64,000 nt of DNA from positions 1 to 64,000 of the forward strand of contig NZ_LHZU01000140.1 of assembly GCF_001580995.1 (NCBI RefSeq), given 5' to 3'. A program made the translations under genes and the position numbers. The notes under the pieces are model-generated. The model had not been told where the DNA came from, did no database searches, and worked only from the letters and a program-made list of their open reading frames with translations. This stretch comes from Acetobacter senegalensis. GTDB lineage: Bacteria; Pseudomonadota; Alphaproteobacteria; Acetobacterales; Acetobacteraceae. Numbering within the stretch: the stretch's first letter is position 1; the number at the start of each line of letters is the position of its first letter. This document shows, piece by piece, positions 54,207 to 63,240 of this stretch.

Positions 54207-56177
54207 TTATGGTCTTGTCAGTAACGGTCCCCGAGCGCGTGCCCGAGGCTGGTCCGGCGCGAACGAGGAAGCTCCCCGTGCAGCGCCTGAGGCAAAAAGG
54301 TGATGCTCCACCTTTTCACAGATCGCTTCAGCAGTAATGCCGAAACGCTCATACAATGCGTTGGCCGGGGCAGACGTGCCGAAATCATCCATGCCAACAA
54401 AAATTCCTTCCGGGCCAAGCCAGCGTTCCCAGCCAAAGCCGGATGCGGCCTCAATCCCTATCCGTAATCCCGCTCCTCCCAGAACTGCACGGCGGTACGT
54501 GCCGGGCTGGGCGGCAAACAGTTCCCAACATGGGATGGATACCACCGCAGCGCGGATGTTCCGCTGCGCCAGATGGTGCGATGCTTCAAGCGCAATGGCA
54601 ACCTCTGGGCCGGAGGCAATCAGCGTGACCTGCCGTTTTTCCGGACTGCGGATAACGTAACCGCCACGGGTTGCGCCCCCCAAGACTGCGGCCGGAAAAC
54701 GGAGGGGCGTGTTCTGGTGGGGACACAGTACCAGAACAGCCGGGCCACCCTGCCAGTGGAGAGCGGCCTCCCAGCATTTGAAGGTTTCCTCTGCACTGCC
54801 GGGGCGGAAAACGGCCAGATTAGGGGTGGCGCGCAGGCTGGCCAACTGTTCAACCGGCTGCCACGCGCCGCCGCCATCCCCAAGGGCCAGACCGTCTCCG
54901 GTAAGAAGATACAGCACTTTCTGGCGCGTGAAGGCCGCCATGCGTAGCGCGGAACGCATGCGGTCCACGGTCATCATGCTGGCGGCGGCGCAGGCCAGCA
55001 CACCACCATGCAAGGCAAGACCGTTGAGCATACCAGCCATGCCGTGTTCTTGAATGCCGCATTCCCGACCTTTGGCCAGTGCCACGGGCCTTTGCCATCC
55101 GGCAGTATTCTGGTCAGAGGGGGGCGCGTTCTTGGCGGAGGCTGCGGTAAGGCAGGTCAGTTCCGGCAGGATATCCGATAGAGCATCCAGCCCAGCCAGC
55201 CCGGATTCCTGAGTGGAGGTTTCCAAGGCGGTGCGCATCCGCCATTCCCATGCGCGCTGCCAGTCTTCATGGAACAGCGTGGGCGGGCGGGCTGTCTGTT
55301 CGCGTTCAAAGGCGGTGCGCTGGCGGTGCCGGGCAAAGCGGCGCAACCAGGAGCGACGGGTGGAAGCGCCGCGCCTTGCCGTGGGGCTCCACGGGCCAGT
55401 CAGTTCTTCTTCTGGCGGAAGATCTGGGCCAAGGGGAGAGAGTGGAGCGGCGGAGGGCAGGCAGGCAATCAGCGTTGGTTTGCGGGCCCGTAATGTTGCG
55501 GCCAGAGCGGAGGTGATGGCGGGAAGATTGTCGGCCTCCACCTTGCGCACCGTCCAGCCAGAGGCACTGAACCGTGTGAGCGAATCGACAAAATCAGCAG
55601 TATCCGGTTCTGAAGGCGGTGCGACCAGCACGGCCAGACGGTCCAGCCCGAAGCGGCCCGCCAGTTGGGCGGCTTCCATCGCAACACCTGTGGCAAGATC
55701 CGTATCCTGCGCCAGAACCCAAGTTCGGTGATTGACCAGAGAGCGGCCAAACCGGCGGCAAAGAGCCTGTTCAGCCAGAGCCATGCCTGCGGCGGCAGCT
55801 ACCCCCTGCCCTGCCGGGCCGGGAGCCACTTCCACCGCAGGATGACGACCATATTCAAGAGGAACAGCAGCGTGTTTTTTCTCGCCTGTCAGGCGCAACA
55901 TGGCGCGGAGCAAGGGCTGCATGGTGGTGGAGGGCACCACAAAACGGTCCCGGTCCGGCCAGTCTGGTGCTGCGGGGTCAAACCGGAGCACCCGGCACCA
56001 CAGGGCTGTTACGGGCAGGCACATCAGTTCCAGCACTGCGCGAATATGGGCTGGCAGGGTTTCCGTGCGGAGTAACTGGCGCGCAGCGTGGCTCATCCGC
56101 ACAACGCTGATCTGTTGAGCGGAGAGGCCTCCTTCCTCATTGGAAAGGAGATGGTCTGTCGAAAGGGCTGTTGCCAT
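54207..56177 (-). CDS. Transketolase-like protein with altered active site
   Basis: A 656-residue protein aligning along its whole length with transketolase (WPDRDRFV at 73-80, PAGQGVAAAAGMALAE at 121-136, GIQEHGMAGMLNGLALHGG at 374-392, QPVEQLASLRATPNL near 440-454). Yet key residues are missing: SNGH is VPSTTM at 81-86, the thiamine-diphosphate motif GDG is QDT at 157-159, its partner Asn is lost at PPSE 187-190, the loop His near 240-250 is absent, and the His of DGPTHQPVEQ is Trp439. Glu377 is kept. It is probably not a normal transketolase; a regulatory or structural role is inferred. It is first in the operon with gap and pgk. Confidence 0.85.
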   Translation of the reverse strand: MATALSTDHLLSNEEGGLSAQQISVVRMSHAARQLLRTETLPAHIRAVLELMCLPVTALWCRVLRFDPAAPDWPDRDRFVVPSTTMQPLLRAMLRLTGEKKHAAVPLEYGRHPAVEVAPGPAGQGVAAAAGMALAEQALCRRFGRSLVNHRTWVLAQDTDLATGVAMEAAQLAGRFGLDRLAVLVAPPSEPDTADFVDSLTRFSASGWTVRKVEADNLPAITSALAATLRARKPTLIACLPSAAPLSPLGPDLPPEEELTGPWSPTARRGASTRRSWLRRFARHRQRTAFEREQTARPPTLFHEDWQRAWEWRMRTALETSTQESGLAGLDALSDILPELTCLTAASAKNAPPSDQNTAGWQRPVALAKGRECGIQEHGMAGMLNGLALHGGVLACAAASMMTVDRMRSALRMAAFTRQKVLYLLTGDGLALGDGGGAWQPVEQLASLRATPNLAVFRPGSAEETFKCWEAALHWQGGPAVLVLCPHQNTPLRFPAAVLGGATRGGYVIRSPEKRQVTLIASGPEVAIALEASHHLAQRNIRAAVVSIPCWELFAAQPGTYRRAVLGGAGLRIGIEAASGFGWERWLGPEGIFVGMDDFGTSAPANALYERFGITAEAICEKVEHHLFASGAARGASSFAPDQPRARARGPLLTRP

Positions 56178-56446
56178 TCGCCTGCCTCAGGTGACGGGCC
56201 TGTCATGACGACCGGTCTTCTCATCACTGCGTTTTGGTCAATAAAGGGGTGTGGAGATTTGAGCAAGGGCTCATCCACATAACCGAATGTACACAAGCAA
56301 AGGCCAGAAAAACGACAACAAAACGGCAGACGGGCGTGATTTTGGCCTGTCTTTATGAGGGTGTTGCCTTGCGTTGGGCGCAAAGGAGCGCGAAAGAGAG
56401 AGAAAGACCACTCTACTTTTTCAGCCTGCTCGGAGATCTGCCCCTC

Positions 56447-56923
56447 ATGCCCTCTGTTTCCTGTTTTGCAGAAAGGCGGCCTGTTGTGCGGATCATGCTG
56501 CTGGCAGGCGTTGCGCTGTGCCTGAACGGGTGCAAACTGGTGGACCAGAAAACCTTTAATCCGCAGGCGGGCACACCGCCCAAACCCTATATTCCGCCGC
56601 CGCCGCCCGGTCCGCCCCCTGTGCCGCCGCTGGTGGAACTGGTGGGGGGCACACCTTCTGAAGAATGGGCAGCCCCAGTTGACCGGATGGTGCATGAGGC
56701 ACTGGCACGGAAGCCAAACATTCTGTTTGTGGTAAAATGTCTGGTGCCGGCGTCCGGAAAAAGCGAACTTGATCAACTGACACTGGTGCAACTGGTGCAG
56801 GGTGATGGGCAGGCCGTGACAAAAGAAATTGTCAAGGCAGGAGCGGCTCCTGAACAAGTGGAAATAACCGCTATGCCAGATTCGACCGTGACGAAGCCGG
56901 TCATCAGGGTGTATGTGCAGTAA
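56447..56923 (+). CDS. Hypothetical lipoprotein with proline-rich linker
   Basis: A 158-residue exported protein of unknown function. The signal VRIMLLAGVALCLNGC ends in a lipobox with acceptor Cys at about residue 30. A Pro-rich stretch (PPPPPGPPPVPPL) follows, then a folded part of about 90 residues without Cys pairs or known motifs. GGAGA lies 11 nt before the ATG at 56447; a longer frame from 56234 and a shorter start at 56495 are alternatives. Divergent from the transketolase-like gene, upstream of hemA. Confidence 0.65.
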   Translation: MPSVSCFAERRPVVRIMLLAGVALCLNGCKLVDQKTFNPQAGTPPKPYIPPPPPGPPPVPPLVELVGGTPSEEWAAPVDRMVHEALARKPNILFVVKCLVPASGKSELDQLTLVQLVQGDGQAVTKEIVKAGAAPEQVEITAMPDSTVTKPVIRVYVQ

Positions 56924-57031
56924 AGCTTACACCATTATGTGAAGTCATACTGTAAAAAGACACCGGCCAGACGGCCGACGGGCCATGCGCCGTGCCCCGA
57001 CCGTTTCTGACGACGCGAGGAGAGTAGTAGC

Positions 57032-58309
57032 GTGGGATTGATCAAGAACGCCCGGCATCCGTTTTATGAACATTGCCATTCGGCGTTGAACGAGATCAGG
57101 CAGCAAGGACGGTACCGCACATTTACACCGCTGGCGCGACTGGCTGAGCGTTTTCCCCTGTATGAGGAAGAAGTTGCCGCCGTGCCGGAAGGGCGTGAAG
57201 TAGTGGTGTGGTCAACCAATGACTATCTGGGCATGGGCGTGGTGCCGGAAGTGCAGGAAGCAGCCATTGCGGCTATCCGTGAGCACGGCGCTGGCGCAGG
57301 GGGCACCCGCAACATTGCCGGAACCAGCCCGCTACACACGCAGCTTGAGGCGGAACTGGCATCGCTGCATGGCAAGGAAGCGGGCCTGCTGTTTGTTTCC
57401 GGTTATGTGTCCAACCAGGCCAGCCTGCAAACCATCCTGACCTCCATGCCGGGCTGGATCTGCTTTTCAGACCGCATGAACCATGCGTCCATGATCGCCG
57501 GTATCAAAGGGGCCCGCGGCTCTCAGACCGTTATTTTTGAACATAATGATCTGGCTGATCTGGAAGCCAAGCTGGCGGAAGCTCCAGCGGAAGCCCCCAA
57601 GTTGATCGCGTTTGAAAGCGTGTATTCAATGGATGGGGATATGGCGGATATTGCCGGTATCTGTGCGCTGGCGCGCAAATACAATGCCATCACCTATCTG
57701 GATGAAGTACACGCCGTTGGCCTGTATGGTGAAGAAGGCGGTGGTGTCTCCCAGCGTGATGGCGTGGCGGATCAGGTTGATATTATTGAAGGCACGCTGG
57801 CCAAGGGATTTGGCGTGCATGGCGGGTACATCACGGCTTCAGCCGAGATTGTCGATTTCCTGCGCTCCACGGCATCTGGCTTCATTTTCACAACGGCACT
57901 TCCTCCGGCTGTTGTGGGTGCGGCGCTGACCAGTGTGCGCAAGGTCCGTGCTGAAGGCTGGCGGCGTGAGAAGATGTTTGAGCGGGTGAATACCTTCCGC
58001 CAGCGTCTGCGTGCGGCGGGTATTCCCTTCACCATGACGCCCAGCCACATTGTGCCGGTGCCGATCGGGGATGCAGAAACCTGTAAGCGCATCAGCCGCC
58101 GCTTGCTGACGGAATATGGTCAGTATGCCACCCCCATCAATTATCCCACGGTTGCCAAAGGCACGGAACGTCTGCGGCTTACGCCGGGGCCATTCCACAC
58201 TGATGAGATGATGGACGAGATGGTGCGGGCGCTTTCTGTCCTGCTGCGGGAAGAAGGGGTTATTCCCGGCCGTTCAGCAGCGGAACGTCAGACAGAAAAA
58301 GCAGCCTGA
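57032..58309 (+). CDS. hemA: 5-aminolevulinate synthase
   Basis: PLP enzyme joining glycine and succinyl-CoA, the first step of haem synthesis in alphaproteobacteria (Shemin route). The 425-residue product shows the N-terminal [17 protein letters not shown], the [17 protein letters not shown] glycine-rich segment, the [12 protein letters not shown] motif and the PLP lysine Lys258 in [11 protein letters not shown]. The start is GTG at 57032 with AGGAGAG upstream. Pathway partners hemE and hemJ lie at the other end of the window. Confidence 0.96.
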   Translation: MGLIKNARHPFYEHCHSALNEIRQQGRYRTFTPLARLAERFPLYEEEVAAVPEGREVVVWSTNDYLGMGVVPEVQEAAIAAIREHGAGAGGTRNIAGTSPLHTQLEAELASLHGKEAGLLFVSGYVSNQASLQTILTSMPGWICFSDRMNHASMIAGIKGARGSQTVIFEHNDLADLEAKLAEAPAEAPKLIAFESVYSMDGDMADIAGICALARKYNAITYLDEVHAVGLYGEEGGGVSQRDGVADQVDIIEGTLAKGFGVHGGYITASAEIVDFLRSTASGFIFTTALPPAVVGAALTSVRKVRAEGWRREKMFERVNTFRQRLRAAGIPFTMTPSHIVPVPIGDAETCKRISRRLLTEYGQYATPINYPTVAKGTERLRLTPGPFHTDEMMDEMVRALSVLLREEGVIPGRSAAERQTEKAA

Positions 58310-58402
58310 GTTTTACGTAAGAAAAAGCCGGAAAACTGGCGGCAAAAGCCGGGTGGAGGAAACACCCCCGGCCCGCTGAAACGGACTTTTCAATCAGCTC
58401 AT

Positions 58403-58440
58403 AAAAAAGGCCTCATCCCACACGGGACGAGGCCTTTTTT
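58403..58440. terminator. Terminator between hemA and the DsbA-like gene
   Basis: AAAAAAGGCCTC at 58403-58414 pairs with GAGGCCTTTTTT at 58429-58440, with extra pairs inside; symmetric tails suit both convergent genes. Confidence 0.93.
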
Positions 58441-58444
58441 GCTA

Positions 58445-59221
58445 TCAGCCGGCTTCGCGCAGGCGGCCAAGGGCTGCTCTCAGTTCATCATAGGAGACAG
58501 CGCCGGGAATGATTTCCTTGTCTCCGATAATGAAGGTGGGGGTGCCTTCAAGATCTATGGAGCGGGCGAGTTCCAGATTATGGCTGGCTGCGGCAATGAC
58601 CTTGGGGTTTTTCATGTCAGAAAGCAGGCGATCCGGGTCTAGCCCGACATGGAGCGCAATGCGGCGAATCCGGTCAGTGGAGGCGCTGGCGGGGTCTGCC
58701 ATCAGAGCTTTCTGGAACGGCACATAGGCGTTCTGTAATCCGGCAGCCAGAATGGCCTGCGTATCCATCACGCTGTTGGGACCCAGCACAGGGATAACCT
58801 TTTCAACTAGCTTCAGGTCAGGCTCGGCGGCCACCAGCTTATCCAGATCGGCCAGAACCTTGCGGCAGTAAGGGCAGCGGGGGTCATAAAATTCCACCAC
58901 CTTCAGCTTGCCGTGTGGGTTGCCCAGCACAACGTCTGTCGTGCTGTCTCCAAACTGGGCAGGATTCTTGTGCACGGCTTCAAGGGCTGACGTGGCTTTC
59001 TGCGCAGAAGCCTTGGCCTGTAATGCCGTGATGGCATCTGACAGGATGGAAGGGTCCGTCTTCAACGCATTGCGCATGATCTCAACAATTTCAGCGCGTT
59101 GCGTGGGAGTGAAGCCACTGTCAGCCGCGCGCGCTGGGGCTGCGGTGCTGCTAAGCAGAAGAAAACAGGCGGCCCCGGCAAGGGCGAGTGGCCTGAAAGA
59201 GGAGGAGATCAGCTTTTTCAT
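58445..59221 (-). CDS. Periplasmic DsbA-family thiol oxidoreductase (ScsC/Com1-like)
   Basis: A 258-residue exported thioredoxin-fold protein. Signal peptide ends near APARAAD (33); an N-terminal helical segment (about 38-95) of the kind that mediates oligomerisation in ScsC precedes the catalytic domain. Active site CPYC is Cys116-Cys119 and the cis-Pro loop is GTPTF. It may act as a disulfide oxidase, isomerase or reductase of periplasmic proteins; which one is not visible. Convergent with hemA. Confidence 0.88.
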   Translation of the reverse strand: MKKLISSSFRPLALAGAACFLLLSSTAAPARAADSGFTPTQRAEIVEIMRNALKTDPSILSDAITALQAKASAQKATSALEAVHKNPAQFGDSTTDVVLGNPHGKLKVVEFYDPRCPYCRKVLADLDKLVAAEPDLKLVEKVIPVLGPNSVMDTQAILAAGLQNAYVPFQKALMADPASASTDRIRRIALHVGLDPDRLLSDMKNPKVIAAASHNLELARSIDLEGTPTFIIGDKEIIPGAVSYDELRAALGRLREAG

Positions 59222-59389
59222 GGTTTTTCACCTGTAAAGCAGAACTGGTGGGATGGGAATGCAGCGTTCGCATGCTAACAGAGAGCAGGAAATGACACGG
59301 ATGTGTTGCTGCCTGTGCGGAACAGGGTTATCGGAAGAGAACCATGCGCCCCTTTGCGGGCAGACCAGATGAAGTGGAGACATCAAGGC

Positions 59390-60835
59390 GTGCCCGAGCG
59401 TTTCAGAAAGACCCGTTCAGCCCGGCTTGCGCCGTTATTTTCAGGTCAGGCCCGCATGGCGGCGCTTATGATGACCTGTTCCCTATCGGCTTGTGGCCTT
59501 ATTGGGGGGCACAAGGATCCAGGCGCCCCTGTGGTCACAGGCTTTGTGGGCGAAGTAGCGGCGGACGAACCCCAAGCCGCCCTTGTTGCCCGTGATGTGT
59601 TAGCCAAAGGGGGCAATGCGGCAGATGCTGCGGCTGCCCTTGGCATGGCGTTGTCTGTCACCCTGCCCTCCCGTGCGTCTCTGGGGGCTGGCGGGGCATG
59701 TCTGGCCTGGAAGCCGGGGCAGGAACAGGGGCAGGCTTTTGTATTCCTGCCAAAAGCCGGACAGGCTGATGCCAAGGCTGATCGCCCTGCCGCAGTGCCC
59801 ATGCTGGCGCGTGGCCTGTATCTGATGCAACTGCGGTACGGCAGTGCGGATTTTGCCGATATTCTGGTGCCAGCGCGTAATCTGGCCACGGATGGTGTGC
59901 CTGTCAGTGGGCTTCTGGCGTCTGATCTTGCGGCTGTGCAGTCTCCCTTGCTGGCGGATGAAAAGGCCCGCGCCATTTTCAGTAATGGCAACGGCAGTGT
60001 GCTGAAGGTGAGTGACCTGATGGTGCAGCCGCGCCTTGCCGGGGCGCTTGAGCGGATGCGGATTGCTGGCGTGGGCGATCTGTATGGAGGCTCACTGGGA
60101 CAGACATTTGTGCAGGCCTCTCAGGCTTCGGGTGGTGGTTTGACCTCGTCTGATCTGCGCGACAGTCTGGCAACGGCTGAACAGCCGCTCATGCTGAGCG
60201 CCGATGGCGTTCAGATCAGTTTCCTGCCGCCGCCGGCAGATGGTGGGTTAGGAACAGCCGCAGCCTTTGCCGGTGGTCAGGGTCATGCCACGGTACGGGG
60301 CGAAACTGTTGTATCCGGCTGGCGTGCACGGCAGGCCGGTAAGGGCGGCAGCGCGAGTGTTGCGGATGCGCAGGCTCTGCTTACTTCCGGCAGCTTGCCC
60401 AGCGGGTCCGCTCTGCCTCCTCTTCCTGCCTCAACCTCCTTTGTGGTGACGGACCGACAGGGAGAAACGGTAAGCTGTGCGCTGACCATGAATAACCTAT
60501 TCGGTACCGGGCGTGTGGCTGGTTCCACCGGCATTGTGCTGGGGGCTTCTCCACTCCGGCGGCCCCAGCCATTGCTGACAGCTGCCATTGCGCATCAGGG
60601 TGCGGCACAATTCCGTGCTGCTGCAACGGCATCCGGGCAGAATGTGGCTGCTGATACCGCTGCGGTTGCCTTGCAGGCTGCATTGGCCGGAGGGCGGCCG
60701 GAAGTGACATCAGGGCCTGGGCGGGCCAATTTTGTATCCTGCCCTGCTGGTTTGCCGGGGGATTCCGGCAAATGCTTTGGCTGGACAGACCCGCGCGGTT
60801 CTGGTCTGGCCATATCGTCTGACCGGCAGAAATAA
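59390..60835 (+). CDS. Gamma-glutamyltransferase-like lipoprotein with altered catalytic residues
   Basis: A 481-residue GGT-family (Ntn-hydrolase fold) protein. GNAADAAAALGMALSV and LGAGGACLAW at the start and FVVTDRQGETVSCALTMNN plus FGTGRVAGSTGI later match GGT. Canonical residues differ: the nucleophile region TTH is STS (348-350), the substrate-binding REMAP is missing, and the PLSSM and GSPGG motifs of the small subunit are absent; only the terminal DPR remains. It is shorter than usual GGTs and probably inactive or changed in specificity. The GTG at 59390 has GGAGA 9 nt upstream and places a lipobox LSAC with Cys at 35. Confidence 0.78.
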   Translation: MPERFRKTRSARLAPLFSGQARMAALMMTCSLSACGLIGGHKDPGAPVVTGFVGEVAADEPQAALVARDVLAKGGNAADAAAALGMALSVTLPSRASLGAGGACLAWKPGQEQGQAFVFLPKAGQADAKADRPAAVPMLARGLYLMQLRYGSADFADILVPARNLATDGVPVSGLLASDLAAVQSPLLADEKARAIFSNGNGSVLKVSDLMVQPRLAGALERMRIAGVGDLYGGSLGQTFVQASQASGGGLTSSDLRDSLATAEQPLMLSADGVQISFLPPPADGGLGTAAAFAGGQGHATVRGETVVSGWRARQAGKGGSASVADAQALLTSGSLPSGSALPPLPASTSFVVTDRQGETVSCALTMNNLFGTGRVAGSTGIVLGASPLRRPQPLLTAAIAHQGAAQFRAAATASGQNVAADTAAVALQAALAGGRPEVTSGPGRANFVSCPAGLPGDSGKCFGWTDPRGSGLAISSDRQK

Positions 60836-60854
60836 TATTTTCTGGCTATGGCGA

Positions 60855-60881
60855 AACAGGCGGCTTCGGCCGCCTGTTTTT
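60855..60881 (+). terminator. Terminator after GGT-like gene
   Basis: AACAGGCGGC-TTCG-GCCGCCTGTT, a perfect 10-bp stem with a UUCG-type tetraloop, followed by T residues. Confidence 0.92.
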
Positions 60882-60884
60882 GGC

Positions 60885-60916
60885 TTGAATTGTTCTTATT
60901 TTGTTCTAAATAAAAT
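60885..60916 (+). promoter_or_regulatory. recA promoter with LexA (SOS) box
   Basis: GTTC at 60892-60895 and GTTC at 60903-60906 are separated by seven bases, the exact GTTC-N7-GTTC operator of alphaproteobacterial LexA. A plausible promoter overlaps it: TTGAAT at 60885-60890 and TAAATA at 60907-60912, so LexA would block RNA polymerase. It lies about 200 nt before recA. Confidence 0.85.
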
Positions 60917-61104
60917 GGAACAGAACCAGAGGTCTGACACTGTGGAGTCTTTCTCGCGTGATGCTCGTCATTGCGGGGGGCGGCGTTTTTATGGCAGGTC
61001 TTGAGAAAAGCGCGTTGGAATAAAAGCTTCAGTCTGAGGCTTCTTGTCCCCAGCGTGAGATGCGCCTTTGGCCGGAGCCGGAGGCAACAGGGAAAAGGTG
61101 AAGC

Positions 61105-62127
<1,023 letters not shown>

Positions 62128-62138
62128 AACCTGCCTGA

Positions 62139-62170
62139 AACCTCAACACGAAACGTGTGAGAGGTTTTTT
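62139..62170 (+). terminator. Terminator after recA
   Basis: AACCTC-AACACG pairs with CGTGT-GAGAGGTT around a short loop and continues into six T residues. A second stem, AGGCTGG/CCAGCCT, lies just after at about 62173-62190 near the end of the convergent acetyltransferase gene. Confidence 0.85.
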
Positions 62171-62191
62171 GGAGGCTGGTAACCCAGCCTC

Positions 62192-62710
62192 TCAGAGGGA
62201 AACCGGGCGGCTGAGAAGGCTGGCTTCCGCATCATAAGAGGCCAGTATTGCCCGCTCTGCTTCTGAAACGGCTTCTGGCGTAAAACCCTGTTTGCGCCAG
62301 AATGTCTGGGCATGCCGAGTAGATGTCAGGCTTAGCAGCGGTACACTGAGCCTGCGGGCCGCATCTTCTGCCAGCGCAATGGCCTTTTGGGCGGCTCCCT
62401 GCCCTCTGGCGCTTTCTGCCAGAACCAGATCATGAATATACCAGCGGTCTGCCGGAACAGGCAGGCTTCCCAGCAGCGTGTTGAGCGGAGGGCTTATGCT
62501 GCCCCGCCACGGATGGCTGAGCATATAGCCCATTACTCCCTCAGAACCGGAAAGCACCCAACATCCCTGAGGTGCAAGTGCCAGTCGCTCTGTGAAAATT
62601 TCGTTATCTTCCGGGTAATCCGTATGCACGGTAGCCGCCAGGGCGACTGTAGCCGCAAGATCGGCTGGCATCATGGGGCACCAGATGGTATTTGCGGAAA
62701 ACAGTGTCAT
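62192..62710 (-). CDS. GNAT family N-acetyltransferase
   Basis: A 172-residue GNAT-fold protein. The acetyl-CoA site is in WYIHDLVLAESARGQGAAQKAI (RGQGAA loop near residue 120), followed by LLSLTSTRHAQTFWRKQGF, the usual beta5-alpha4 region. The acceptor is unknown. The ATG at 62710 is preferred; the frame extends to a TTG at 62773 without support. It is convergent with recA and divergent from the ModE-like gene, about 90 nt apart. Confidence 0.82.
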   Translation of the reverse strand: MTLFSANTIWCPMMPADLAATVALAATVHTDYPEDNEIFTERLALAPQGCWVLSGSEGVMGYMLSHPWRGSISPPLNTLLGSLPVPADRWYIHDLVLAESARGQGAAQKAIALAEDAARRLSVPLLSLTSTRHAQTFWRKQGFTPEAVSEAERAILASYDAEASLLSRPVSL

Positions 62711-62802
62711 GACAGGTTTGCCACAGCTCCGGCCTGAGTAAGAGAGAACATGAGTCCTCACATTATCATGCAAAATACCATCCAGCCAAAGCAGGTCGCC
62801 TG

Positions 62803-63162
62803 ATGCCTGATCGGGTAAGACTGACCTTGCGGGTAGACGCAGATGGCAAGGCCGCTTTAGGGCACGGAAAAATTCGTTTGCTGGAAATGTTGGCGGAAAC
62901 CGGGTCCATTTCTGCGGCGGGCCGGGCCATGGGGATGTCTTATCGGCGCACCTGGTTGTTGGTGGACAGTCTCAATCAGTTATTCAAAGCGCCTCTTGTC
63001 GCCACCCGGCCAGGTGGTGGTGGTGGTGCTTTTCTGACAGAAGAGGGCGAGACCGTTGTCCGGCTTTATCGGGAAATAGAGCAGGAAGCGGCGCAGGCTT
63101 CAGCCCAGAATCTGGCCAGAATCGAGCAGCTTCTTGCGCCGGGGCAGGCCGAATGCCCTTAA
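62803..63162 (+). CDS. ModE N-terminal-type winged helix-turn-helix protein
   Basis: A 119-residue DNA-binding protein matching only the N-terminal domain of the molybdate regulator ModE: GHGKIRLLEMLAETGSISAAGRAMGMSYRR is the HTH region (20-49), and the wing carries TRPGGGGGAFLTEEGE. The molybdate-binding MOP domains are absent, so it may respond to something else, or rely on a partner. No molybdate transport gene is adjacent; the next gene downstream starts about 80 nt away. Confidence 0.85.
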   Translation: MPDRVRLTLRVDADGKAALGHGKIRLLEMLAETGSISAAGRAMGMSYRRTWLLVDSLNQLFKAPLVATRPGGGGGAFLTEEGETVVRLYREIEQEAAQASAQNLARIEQLLAPGQAECP

Positions 63163-63240
63163 AAAGCCGTAACGAAGCAACAAACCTGTCAAAAAAGTAA
63201 AACGGTTATGCCGTCCATTAACGCAATGCGGGAGATTGGT

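Noticed and set aside
60593-60720. Possible pseudogene at the end of the GGT-like gene
   Set aside because: The frame is continuous with a lipobox, good start and terminator; residue changes are better explained by divergence than decay.
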